A stretch of DNA of 64,000 bases from Amycolatopsis methanolica 239. Lineage in GTDB: Bacteria > Actinomycetota > Actinomycetes > Mycobacteriales > Pseudonocardiaceae. The DNA is taken from the NCBI RefSeq assembly GCF_000739085.1, contig NZ_CP009110.1, positions 3,348,001 to 3,412,000 on the forward strand. The letters are read 5' to 3'. The translations under genes and the position numbers were made by a program. How positions within the stretch are numbered: position 1 is the stretch's first letter; the number at the start of each line of letters is the position of its first letter. Shown here in pieces: positions 44,347 to 52,213 of the stretch. The notes under the pieces are model-generated. The model saw only the letters and a list, made by a program, of their open reading frames with translations. It did not search any database and was not told the DNA's origin.

Positions 44347-46950
44347 ATGCAGCTGAAGGCGGCGAATCCCGCCGGCGGGCGGCGGTGGGGCGTCCCGCAC
44401 ACGAAGGTCGTGCCACCGCGGCTGCCGGGAAATTTCGTGCGACGCCCGGGGTTGTGCGAAAAGCTCGCCGACGCGGTGGCCACCAGCCCGGTCACGCTCG
44501 TCTGCGCACCGGCCGGGTGCGGGAAGACGTTGCTGCTGGCCGAATGGATGTCCACGCTGGCGCGGGACGCGGTGTGGGTTTCGCTCGACCACGACGACGA
44601 CACCGCGCAGCACTTCCTGACGTCGCTGCGGTTCGCCATCGCCGAGCACGCGCCCGCGACGGTGGAACCCGCGCTGCGCCACCGGTCCGCGCCGCCCGGC
44701 GACGCCGCGGTGACCGTGGCCGAACTGCTCCAGGCGATCGAGGCGCTGCCCGGCAGGCTCGTCGTGGTGCTGGACAACGTCCAGGAAATCCCCGGCCGGG
44801 ACGTCCTGCGGGTGCTCGCCGCGGTGATCCGACACCAGCCCCGCAACCTCCGGCTGGTGCTGGCCGCGCGGTCGGATCCGCTGCTGCCGCTGGCGAAGCT
44901 GCGCGTGCTGGGCCGTCTGACGGAGTTCCGCGCGGACGCGCTGCGGTTCGGGCGGGCCGAGGCGCGTGAGCTGCTCGACGGTTGCGGTGTCCGGCTCACC
45001 GAAGACCAGCTGCTGCGCCTGGTGAGCCAGACCGACGGCTGGGCCGCCGGGCTGCGCCTGGCCGCGCGTTCGCTGCGCACCATCCACGACCCGGACCGGT
45101 TCGTGCCGTACTTCGCCGGCCACGACCACGCCATGGCCGACTTCCTCACCGGCGAGGTGCTCGCGCACCTGCCTGGCGACGCCCGGGAGATCCTGGCCAT
45201 GCTGAGCGTGAGCGACCGGGTGACGCCGCGACTGGCCGCGGCGCTGACCGGGCGCGACGACGTCGGCGGTCTGCTGGCCGGGCTCGAACGGGAGGGCGTG
45301 CTGGTCACCGCGGTCGAGGGCGAGCCTCCGTGGTATCAGTTGCACCCCCTGCTGCGGGCCTACCTGCGGACCGAGCTCGCGAGGCACCAGCCGGACCTGG
45401 TCACCGTGCTGCACCAGCGGGCCGCGCGGTGGTTCGCGGGCCAGGACCGGCCCCGGGAGGCGCTGTTGCACGCCGAGCAGACCGGCGACGAGCGCGCGGC
45501 CGCGGAACTGTTGCACGCCAAGGGGATGGACGTGCTGCTCGACGGCGGGCCCGGGCTCGTGCTGCGCGCGCTGGACGCCGCGGGGAGCGTTGTCGCGCGG
45601 GATCCCCGGCTCCTGCTCTTCGCCGCGCTGGCCCACCTCGAGCTCGGCGAGCTGTCCGCGGCCGAGTCGGACATCGCGCGCAGCTCCCGGGGGTGGCCCG
45701 AGCGGCCGGACGACCGGCTCGCCGAGCTCCGGCGGCTTGTGGTGTCCGCGCACGGGCTGGCCTGCGGCCGTGCCCCGGCGCCCGGCGGCGCCGGGGTGTG
45801 CCGGTCGGCCGCGGTGGAGGCGTGGGCACGCCTGGACCACGGTGTCGCGCTGCTCGCGGCGGGTGACCATGGCCGCGCCGCCGGCGAGCTGGCGGCCGCC
45901 GACCGGCTCAGCGACGAGCAGGACCTGCACTACCTGGAAGTGCACACGAAGGCGGCGCACGCCCTGCTGGCGGTGGCCGCAGGCGACGACGTCGCGGCCG
46001 CGGAGGCGAGCGAGCTCGCCCTCACCCTCGCCGGGCAGGGCACCTGGAAGCGCTCTCCGTGGCTGGCGGTGTGCCGCGCGATCCTCGGCTTCGCCCGGTT
46101 GCTGCGGACCGATCTGCGTGGCGCCCTGGATCTCGCGGCCGGCCTGGACGGCGCCGAGCCGAGCGCGCTGCGTTTCGCGGGCGGGGTCATCGAAGGCGTC
46201 GCCCGGTTCGACGGGGGCGACCGCACGGCGGGCCTGAAACTGCTGCAGGACAGCCGGAGCGCCCTCGCCGACGCGCCGGTGCCGCGACCGCTGGCCGCGA
46301 TGGCGATGGCCCTGGAGCACCAGTGCGCGCTCGTCCTGGCTCAGGTCCCGCACGCCCGCGATGCCGCCGAGTGGGGCGCGCGACGGCTCGGCCCCGCGGC
46401 CGAGGTGCACCTCACCGTGGCGCGCGCCCGGTTCGCGCGCGGCGACGTGGACGGATCCGTACGCGCCCTGCGGGCGTCGCGGGAGCCGGGCGTGCCCCGG
46501 CTGGCCGCAGGTACGGAAACCGAACTGGCGCTGCTCGACGCCGCGACCGCCCTGCGGCTCGGCTGCCGCACCAAGGCCAGGGGAGCTCTCGAGGAGGCAC
46601 TCGTCTCCGCCGTTCCGGCCGGGATCGTCCGCCCGTTCGCCTACGCCGACCCGGACGTGAAAGTGCTGCTGCGGGACCAGGTGGGCGGGTTCGGCGCGGC
46701 CGAGAGCTTCGCCGCGCGGGTGCGGGGAGTCCTGACCGAGGACGGCGCGGCGCCCACGGCGGTGCTGACGAACCGGGAACTGGTCGTCCTGACGCGCCTG
46801 ACCTCACCGCAGCCCCTCGACGAGGTGGCCTCGGAACTGCGGGTGTCGGTGAACACGGTGAAGACACACGTGCGGGCCATCTACGCCAAGCTCGGCGTGA
46901 ACAACCGGCGCGCGGCCGTGGTCGCGGCGCGGGAGCTAGGCCTCGGCTGA
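44347..46950 (+). CDS. LAL/MalT-type LuxR regulator (second of two)
   Basis: 867 residues, same plan as its neighbour: HTKVVPPRLPGNFVRRPGL, Walker A APAGCGKT (Lys60), LVVVLDNVQEI, the sensor-like RLVLAARSDPLLPLAKLR, a helical middle, and C-terminal LTNRELVVLTRLTSPQPLDE plus LRVSVNTVKTHVRAIYAKLG. Identity to the first LAL is obvious but limited, so this is an old duplication. The ribosome site is weak. Its 3' end overlaps the opposite-strand HdeD gene by 15 bases. Confidence 0.92.
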   Translation: MQLKAANPAGGRRWGVPHTKVVPPRLPGNFVRRPGLCEKLADAVATSPVTLVCAPAGCGKTLLLAEWMSTLARDAVWVSLDHDDDTAQHFLTSLRFAIAEHAPATVEPALRHRSAPPGDAAVTVAELLQAIEALPGRLVVVLDNVQEIPGRDVLRVLAAVIRHQPRNLRLVLAARSDPLLPLAKLRVLGRLTEFRADALRFGRAEARELLDGCGVRLTEDQLLRLVSQTDGWAAGLRLAARSLRTIHDPDRFVPYFAGHDHAMADFLTGEVLAHLPGDAREILAMLSVSDRVTPRLAAALTGRDDVGGLLAGLEREGVLVTAVEGEPPWYQLHPLLRAYLRTELARHQPDLVTVLHQRAARWFAGQDRPREALLHAEQTGDERAAAELLHAKGMDVLLDGGPGLVLRALDAAGSVVARDPRLLLFAALAHLELGELSAAESDIARSSRGWPERPDDRLAELRRLVVSAHGLACGRAPAPGGAGVCRSAAVEAWARLDHGVALLAAGDHGRAAGELAAADRLSDEQDLHYLEVHTKAAHALLAVAAGDDVAAAEASELALTLAGQGTWKRSPWLAVCRAILGFARLLRTDLRGALDLAAGLDGAEPSALRFAGGVIEGVARFDGGDRTAGLKLLQDSRSALADAPVPRPLAAMAMALEHQCALVLAQVPHARDAAEWGARRLGPAAEVHLTVARARFARGDVDGSVRALRASREPGVPRLAAGTETELALLDAATALRLGCRTKARGALEEALVSAVPAGIVRPFAYADPDVKVLLRDQVGGFGAAESFAARVRGVLTEDGAAPTAVLTNRELVVLTRLTSPQPLDEVASELRVSVNTVKTHVRAIYAKLGVNNRRAAVVAARELGLG

Positions 46951-47547
46951 GCGGTGACCGTGGCGCGGGACCGCGCCGTGCTCCTCGCGGCGCACCTCCA
47001 ATCCCCAGCCGAAGAGCAGCGCGCCGCCCAGCACCAGCTGCAGCCCGAGGATCCAGACCAGCACGACCAGGCTCGCCGAGGTGTAGGCGAGCACGAGGAT
47101 GCCGGTGACCAGCGCGAGCGCCCCGCAGGCGACGCGCCAGGCGCTGCCGGTCTCCCGTTCGGCCAGCCCGTGCACGATCTGGACCAGGCCCGTGACCACC
47201 CAGAACATCCCGAGCAGCAGCGTCAGTGCCGCCAGCGTCGGGAACGGGTACCGCACGAAGACGATGCCAACCAGGATCGACAGCACGCCGGCGAGCATGG
47301 GCAGCGTGCGCTGCGCCGCGGACCGGTCCCCGGCGGACACCGCCGAGACGAGCCGGACGACACCGTCGACGATCGCGGAGATCCCGAAGACCACGGCGAT
47401 GACCTTCAGCGTGGCTTCCGGCCAGGCGAGGACCACCGCGCCGGCGGCGATGGTCCCGACGCCGATCGCCATGACGGCCCCGGACGAGCCGGCCGCACTG
47501 GCGAGTGAGTGGACGGTCCCGCGTCGCGGGCTGGTGTTCGCGGTCAT
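46936..47547 (-). CDS. HdeD-family membrane protein
   Basis: 203 residues from ATG 47547 (CGAGGAGG upstream). Six transmembrane helices in three similar pairs: AIGVGTIAAGAVVLAWPEAT, VFGISAIVDGVVRLVSAVSA and LTLLLGMFWVVTGLVQIVHG. The repeated W/YPxxxL plus GxxxxxxG pattern is typical of HdeD, an acid-stress membrane protein in E. coli. Its divergent promoter contains four GGGTGA/TCACCC boxes. Confidence 0.88.
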   Translation of the reverse strand: MTANTSPRRGTVHSLASAAGSSGAVMAIGVGTIAAGAVVLAWPEATLKVIAVVFGISAIVDGVVRLVSAVSAGDRSAAQRTLPMLAGVLSILVGIVFVRYPFPTLAALTLLLGMFWVVTGLVQIVHGLAERETGSAWRVACGALALVTGILVLAYTSASLVVLVWILGLQLVLGGALLFGWGLEVRREEHGAVPRHGHRSAEA

Positions 47548-47603
47548 CGCGCCTCCTCGGTGGTGTCCTGGCGGCAGCGTCCTCCCGCGCGGGAGCGGGG
47601 AAC

Positions 47604-47658
47604 TCACCCCGGCCGGGTGATGCCGCACCGGTCACCCGGAGTGACGCTGCCGGGGTGA
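47604..47658. promoter_or_regulatory. Four alternating TCACCC/GGGTGA boxes
   Basis: TCACCC (47604-47609), GGGTGA (47615-47620), TCACCC (47632-47637) and GGGTGA (47653-47658) lie within 55 bases between hdeD and the PLDc_N/SHOCT gene. The first two make TCACCCCGGCCGGGTGA, nearly the palindrome seen at 53810-53826. CCGGGTGA and TCACCCGG (47613-47639) are perfect 8-base arms. This looks like a multi-site operator. Confidence 0.55.
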
Positions 47659-47797
47659 CCACGCGCGGGACGTGCGCATCGAGGCGCGGGCACCACGTGC
47701 GGGCGGCGCGCCCGGTGAAGCCGACGGGACGCCGGCCCCACGGGATGCGCCGTCCGCGGCGCGTGATCCCCAGCGGGTGTCGAGCAACGGAGGCGTC

Positions 47798-48208
47798 ATG
47801 ACACTGGCACAATCGGAGTACCCTTTCCTGGACTTGGTCTGGACCATGCTGGTGTTCTTCGGCTGGGTGATCTGGTTCTGGCTCCTCGTCGTCATCTTCG
47901 GCGATCTCTTCCGGCGCTCGGACGTCTCCGGGTGGGGCAAGGCGGGCTGGACCGTGCTCGTGCTGGTACTGCCCTTCCTCGGCGTGCTGATCTACCTCGT
48001 CGCGCAGGGCAAGCACATGGGCGAGCGCAGGCGGGCCGAAGCGGTCGCCGCGCAGAACCAGTTCGACGACTACGTCCGCAACGTCGCCCACAACGGTGGC
48101 GGGAACGGCGCGGCGAGCCAGATCGCCGAGGCGAAGAAGCTGCTGGACAGCGGCGCCATCGACGACAAGGAGTACCAGGACCTCAAGGCGAAGGCACTGG
48201 CCCGGTGA
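47798..48208 (+). CDS. PLDc_N plus SHOCT membrane protein
   Basis: 136 residues; CGGAGG precedes the ATG. Two helices, MLVFFGWVIWFWLLVVIFGD and GWTVLVLVLPFLGVLIYLV, match the PLDc_N (cardiolipin-synthase N-terminal) domain. The tail SQIAEAKKLLDSGAIDDKEY is a SHOCT motif. Such small proteins are frequent stress-operon members; role unknown. The gene heads a plus-strand run with the channel and GH15 genes. Confidence 0.86.
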   Translation: MTLAQSEYPFLDLVWTMLVFFGWVIWFWLLVVIFGDLFRRSDVSGWGKAGWTVLVLVLPFLGVLIYLVAQGKHMGERRRAEAVAAQNQFDDYVRNVAHNGGGNGAASQIAEAKKLLDSGAIDDKEYQDLKAKALAR

Positions 48209-48240
48209 GACCGGCGCCCGGATGACCGGGGCGGTCCGGG

Positions 48241-48825
48241 ATGACGCCCGGCGTGGGGGAGCGGGTACGGGCGCACCGGGGACGGTTCCTCGTCCTCGGT
48301 GTGCTCCGCCCCTCGCTGACCGTCGTGCTGCTGGTCACCGCGTACTACGTGCTCCCGGTGGGGGACCGGGTGCGCGGCGGCGGCGCGGTCTTCCTGGCCG
48401 CCGGGCTGGCGGTGGTGACGGCGGTGGTCGTGTGGGAGGTCCGCGCGATCCTGCGGTCGCCGTACCCGCTCCTGCAGGGTGTGCAGGCGCTGGCACTGGT
48501 GGTCCCGTTGTTCCTGCTCCTGTTCGCCGGGGCCTACCACAGCATCGAGCAGGTGCGGCCGGGCAGTTTCACCGGCCCGCTGAGCAAGACCGACGCCCTC
48601 TACTTCGTGGTGACGGTGTTCGCCACGGTGGGCTTCGGCGACATCACCCCGGTCGCGGAGCCGGCGCGGATCCTGGTCACCGTGCAGATGCTCGGTGACC
48701 TGCTCCTGCTGGGCCTCGGACTGCGGGTGATCCTCACCGCCGTGCGGCACGGCCGCGACCGCACGGAGAAGACCGGAGGAGACGATGACCGAGACCGCGA
48801 TCTCCGAGCACGGGATGATCGGTGA
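48241..48825 (+). CDS. Two-pore-type potassium channel protein
   Basis: 194 residues. Helices at about 19-39, 45-65 and 77-97, a pore helix, and the selectivity filter TVGFGD (Thr129-Asp134) followed by an inner helix (RILVTVQMLGDLLLLGLGLR). This is the Ion_trans_2 architecture with two extra N-terminal helices. The charged C-terminus overlaps the GH15 gene by 41 bases, so the two are translated from one message. Confidence 0.87.
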   Translation: MTPGVGERVRAHRGRFLVLGVLRPSLTVVLLVTAYYVLPVGDRVRGGGAVFLAAGLAVVTAVVVWEVRAILRSPYPLLQGVQALALVVPLFLLLFAGAYHSIEQVRPGSFTGPLSKTDALYFVVTVFATVGFGDITPVAEPARILVTVQMLGDLLLLGLGLRVILTAVRHGRDRTEKTGGDDDRDRDLRARDDR

Positions 48826-50599
48826 CCTGCACACGGTCGCGCTGGTGACGACGGACGGGTCGATCGACTGGTTCTGCTGTCCGCGCTTCGACTCGCCGAG
48901 CGTGTTCGGCGCGCTGCTCGACGACGAGCGCGGCGGCCGCTTCCGGGTGCGGCCCGCTGGCGATTTCACCAGCCGCCAGATGTACTACCCGGACAGCGCG
49001 GTGCTGATCACGCGGTTCTTCACCGCGGAGGGGGTCGGCGAGGTCGGCGACTTCATGCCGCCTGCTGGGGAGCACGCGACCGGCAACCACCGGATCGTGC
49101 GGCTGATCCGGTGCGTGCGCGGCCGGATGCGGTTCGAGGTCGAGCTGGCGCCGCGGTTCGACTACGGCCGTCGTCCACATCGGACGGAACTGGCCGGCGG
49201 GGGCGCGGTGCTCGACGGGGGTCCGGTGGTGCTCACCGTCCACCCGGTGCGCGAACCCGGTGACGAGCGGCTGGCCGAGGTGCGGGCGGCAGGCTCCGAC
49301 CTGGAGATGTCGCTCGAGCTGTCCGCCGGGCAGGTCCGCGGCGTCGTGCTCGAAGCGGGCGCCGACGGGCCACCGCGGGAGATCCGGGTGGCCGAGGTCC
49401 GGCGGCTGTTCGAGGAGACGACCGCGTTCTGGCAGAACTGGCTCGCCGGTTCGTCCTACCGCGGCCGGTGGCGCGAGGCGGTGGAGCGGTCGGCGATCAC
49501 GCTGAAGCTGCTCACCTACGCGCCGACCGGCGGGATCGTCGCCGCGCCCACCGCGGGGCTGCCCGAGCAGGTGGGCGGCGAGCGCAACTGGGATTATCGC
49601 TACACCTGGGTGCGCGACGCGTCGTTCTCGGTGTCCGCGCTGCTGGGGCTGGGGTTCGACGGCGAGGCGGAGCGGTTCGGCCGCTGGCTCGGCGACCGCG
49701 TGCGCGAGCGGGCAGGCGGGTCGTCCGGCCCGCTGAACATCATGTACCGGGTCGACGGTTCCAGCGATCTCAAGGAGGACGTGCTGGACCACTGGTCGGG
49801 CTACCGGGGTTCGCGTCCGGTCCGCATCGGCAACGGCGCCGCCGAACAGCTGCAGCTCGACATCTACGGCGAGGCGATGGACAGCCTGTTCGCAGGCGAC
49901 CGGGCCGGGCTGCCGATCCCGCACCAGGGCTGGCAGGCCGTGCGCGACGTGCTCGACTGGGTGTGCGCCAACTGGGACCAGCCCGAGGAGGGCATCTGGG
50001 AGACGCGCGGCGGGCGGCGTCGGTTCACCTACGGCAGGCTGATGTGCTGGGTGGCGCTGGACCGGGGCATCCGGCTGGCCGCCGAGCACGGCAGGCCGGC
50101 CGACTGGCGGCGGTGGGCGGCGGAACGGGACGGCATCTACGAGCAGGTGCACGACCGCGGGTGGCACCCGGGGCGGCGCGCGTTCGTCCAGCACTACGAG
50201 ACCGACGTGCTCGACTCCTCGCTGCTGCGCATGCCGCGGCTGGGGTTCGTCGCCGGGCGCGATCCACAGTGGCTGTCCACACTGGACGCGATGGCGGACG
50301 AGCTGGTTACCGACAGCCTGGTCTACCGCTACGATCCGGCCGCCTCACCCGACGGGCTGCGGGGTTCGGAAGGCACCTTCTCGCTGTGCACCTTCACCTG
50401 GGCCGACGCGCTGGCGCGGGCCGGGCGGGTGCGGGAGGCTCGCGGCGCGTTCGAGAAGATGCTCACCTACGCCAACCACCTCGGCCTGTTCTCCGAGGAG
50501 ATCGCGCTGACCGGCGAGCAGATCGGCAACTTCCCGCAGGCCTTCACGCACCTCGCGCTGATCGACGCGGCCCTCACCCTGGACCGTGCCCTCGCTTAG
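48785..50599 (+). CDS. Glycoside hydrolase family 15 (trehalase/glucoamylase-like)
   Basis: 604 residues; GGAGGAG precedes the ATG. The N-terminal beta domain begins ISEHGMIGDLHTVALV and DGSIDWFCCPRFDSPSVFGA, the classic GH15 start. The (alpha/alpha)6 barrel has GGERNWDYRYTWVRDASFSV, FGRWLGDRV and SEGTFSLCTFTWADALARAG near the end. No signal peptide, so cytoplasmic. The mycobacterial homologue is a trehalase, which suits an osmotic or dormancy role, but the substrate is not settled by sequence. Confidence 0.92.
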   Translation: MTETAISEHGMIGDLHTVALVTTDGSIDWFCCPRFDSPSVFGALLDDERGGRFRVRPAGDFTSRQMYYPDSAVLITRFFTAEGVGEVGDFMPPAGEHATGNHRIVRLIRCVRGRMRFEVELAPRFDYGRRPHRTELAGGGAVLDGGPVVLTVHPVREPGDERLAEVRAAGSDLEMSLELSAGQVRGVVLEAGADGPPREIRVAEVRRLFEETTAFWQNWLAGSSYRGRWREAVERSAITLKLLTYAPTGGIVAAPTAGLPEQVGGERNWDYRYTWVRDASFSVSALLGLGFDGEAERFGRWLGDRVRERAGGSSGPLNIMYRVDGSSDLKEDVLDHWSGYRGSRPVRIGNGAAEQLQLDIYGEAMDSLFAGDRAGLPIPHQGWQAVRDVLDWVCANWDQPEEGIWETRGGRRRFTYGRLMCWVALDRGIRLAAEHGRPADWRRWAAERDGIYEQVHDRGWHPGRRAFVQHYETDVLDSSLLRMPRLGFVAGRDPQWLSTLDAMADELVTDSLVYRYDPAASPDGLRGSEGTFSLCTFTWADALARAGRVREARGAFEKMLTYANHLGLFSEEIALTGEQIGNFPQAFTHLALIDAALTLDRALA

Positions 50600-50840
50600 C
50601 GCGGCGGGCACTGCGGCCCAGCAGCAGCCCGGCGAGCAGGCCGAGCACGAGGACACCCGCCAGCGCCGCCCACAGCGGGCCGGTGATGGTCGTGGTGAAC
50701 ACGCGGATGTCCACGGTCTGGCGGTTCTGCAGGACGAACGTCACGCCGAGCGCCACCAGCACCGCCGCGGCGATCAGCTTGACCGGGACCTTCCGCTTGG
50801 CCGGCGCCGTCTTGGCGGTGCCGTCAGGATGTGCTGTCAT
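50574..50840 (-). CDS. LapA-like (DUF1049) small membrane protein
   Basis: 88 residues with two helices (VKLIAAAVLVALGVTFVLQN and PLWAALAGVLVLGLLAGLLL). NRQTVDIRVFTTTITGPLW between them is the DUF1049 signature. The C-terminus is basic. It overlaps the upstream YihY-like gene by 17 bases and the GH15 3' end by 26. Probably an envelope-assembly helper; not proven. Confidence 0.82.
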   Translation of the reverse strand: MTAHPDGTAKTAPAKRKVPVKLIAAAVLVALGVTFVLQNRQTVDIRVFTTTITGPLWAALAGVLVLGLLAGLLLGRSARRAKRGHGPG

Positions 50841-51663
50841 CGGAACTCCTCGGCAATCGGTCCTCCTGCTCCGACAGCAGGAGGTTGAGCAGGTGGGCCA
50901 GCACGACGAACCGTGCTATCAGCATGAGCCAGACGAGCGCGGCCGCCGCCACGCCGAGCGTTCCGTACAGTTCGGAGGCCCGGGACAGCTTGCTGGGCAG
51001 GAAGTGGACGGCGACGGCACGCAGGCCTTCCATCCCGAGCCCGAACAGGACGGCCCCGGGCAGGTACGCGCGGTAGGGCCCGGGCTGTCCCGCGCGCAGC
51101 AGCGGCAGCCCCAGCAGGACGAACACGCCGGTCATCAGCACCGACATCACCGCCGTGGGGAGGTGCAGGACGGCCTCCAGCAGTGGCCCGCCCAGGCACG
51201 CCACCAGGATCCCGAGCAGGACGGCCGTGTAGCGGCCCGCCCGGGCCAGTGCCGTGAAGTCGCGCGGGCAGCTGCCGGGGCGGACGCGGTTCGCGACGCC
51301 GTCCAGCGCCCGCCCGAGCGTGAACGACGCGATCGCGAGCGAGCCGACGCCCACCCCGAGTGCGATGAGCCTGCTCTGTTCCGCCTGCCGGCCCACGTTC
51401 TCCAGCAGGCTCGCGGTGAGCGGGCTGAGCCCGGTGGTCCGCACGAACTCGCCCAGGGTCGTCCCGGACCACCAGAACCCGAGGAGCGCGACGAGGATCA
51501 GGACGCACGGCAGCAGCCACACGAAGATCCGGAAGGCCAGCGCGGCGGCCAGCAGCGGGCCGGCGATCTCCAGGTCCCGCCGGAGCAGACGGCCGGTGAG
51601 CCGCACCGCGGGGAACCGGCCCGCCGCCGAGGCGAACCCCTCACGCGCGGCGGTGGTCCTCAC
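50824..51663 (-). CDS. YihY/BrkB-family membrane protein
   Basis: 279 residues from GTG 51663, overlapping the DUF7144-like gene as GTGA. Six hydrophobic segments. The first, GPLLAAALAFRIFVWLLPCVL, carries the family's conserved LAFR motif; later ASFTLGRALDGVANRVRPG and YGTLGVAAAALVWLMLIARF. Formerly called ribonuclease BN in error; function is still open. Middle gene of a three-gene minus-strand operon. Confidence 0.85.
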   Translation of the reverse strand: MRTTAAREGFASAAGRFPAVRLTGRLLRRDLEIAGPLLAAALAFRIFVWLLPCVLILVALLGFWWSGTTLGEFVRTTGLSPLTASLLENVGRQAEQSRLIALGVGVGSLAIASFTLGRALDGVANRVRPGSCPRDFTALARAGRYTAVLLGILVACLGGPLLEAVLHLPTAVMSVLMTGVFVLLGLPLLRAGQPGPYRAYLPGAVLFGLGMEGLRAVAVHFLPSKLSRASELYGTLGVAAAALVWLMLIARFVVLAHLLNLLLSEQEDRLPRSSDDSTS

Positions 51664-52103
51664 TCCCGGCCGTGCGCGACGACCGCCCAGATCACGAGCA
51701 CGTCGATGGCGATGACGATGGTGGACTGCACCGGTGCGACGTTGAGGAACGCCAGGTGCGACAGGGCGTTGAACCCGGCCAGCAGCACCGCCACCACGCG
51801 CGCCCACATCGCGCCGAAGCCGAGGGCGACCCCGGCGGCGACCGCGAGCACGCCGACCACGAGGTGGATCCAGCCCCAGCCGGTGAGGTCGACGACGAGG
51901 GTGCCCTCGGGGCCGACGACGTAGTGGTCGTCCGCGGCCAGCGCGACGATGCCCATCACCGTGGTGAACAGCCCGGCCAGGACCACCATCACGGCGCCGA
52001 ACAGCAGCCACCCGCTGCCGCGTTCCTCCGTCACCCGGCCGAGCCCGGTGGCCCGCTGGGAACTCATGTAAGCCTGGTCGCGCAGGTACGCCTGATCCGC
52101 CAT
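51660..52103 (-). CDS. DUF7144-like four-helix membrane protein (paralogue 3)
   Basis: 147 residues from ATG 52103 with GGAGGC before it. Same four-helix pattern as the pair at 33.9-34.8 kb: FGAVMVVLAGLFTTVMGIVA, DLTGWGWIHLVVGVLAVAAG and AIDVLVIWAVVAHGRE. It is closer to paralogue 1 than to 2. First gene of the operon with YihY- and LapA-like genes; a CGGGTG/CACCCG palindrome lies upstream. Confidence 0.8.
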   Translation of the reverse strand: MADQAYLRDQAYMSSQRATGLGRVTEERGSGWLLFGAVMVVLAGLFTTVMGIVALAADDHYVVGPEGTLVVDLTGWGWIHLVVGVLAVAAGVALGFGAMWARVVAVLLAGFNALSHLAFLNVAPVQSTIVIAIDVLVIWAVVAHGRE

Positions 52104-52172
52104 GGCCGCCTCCGATTCGCGGGAACCTCCGGTCACAGTGCGCCCTCGCGTCACGCCGCTCTTCGCCTGCGG

Positions 52173-52188
52173 CGGGTGAGCGCACCCG
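52173..52188. promoter_or_regulatory. CGGGTG-AGCG-CACCCG palindrome
   Basis: Perfect 6-base arms in the 110-base gap between DUF7144-like paralogue 3 and the MFS gene, 26 bases before the MFS start. It matches the box at 34870-34885 except for the spacer and one base. Confidence 0.5.
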
Positions 52189-52213
52189 TTCGCGGCCCGG
52201 TTACCGTCCCCGG

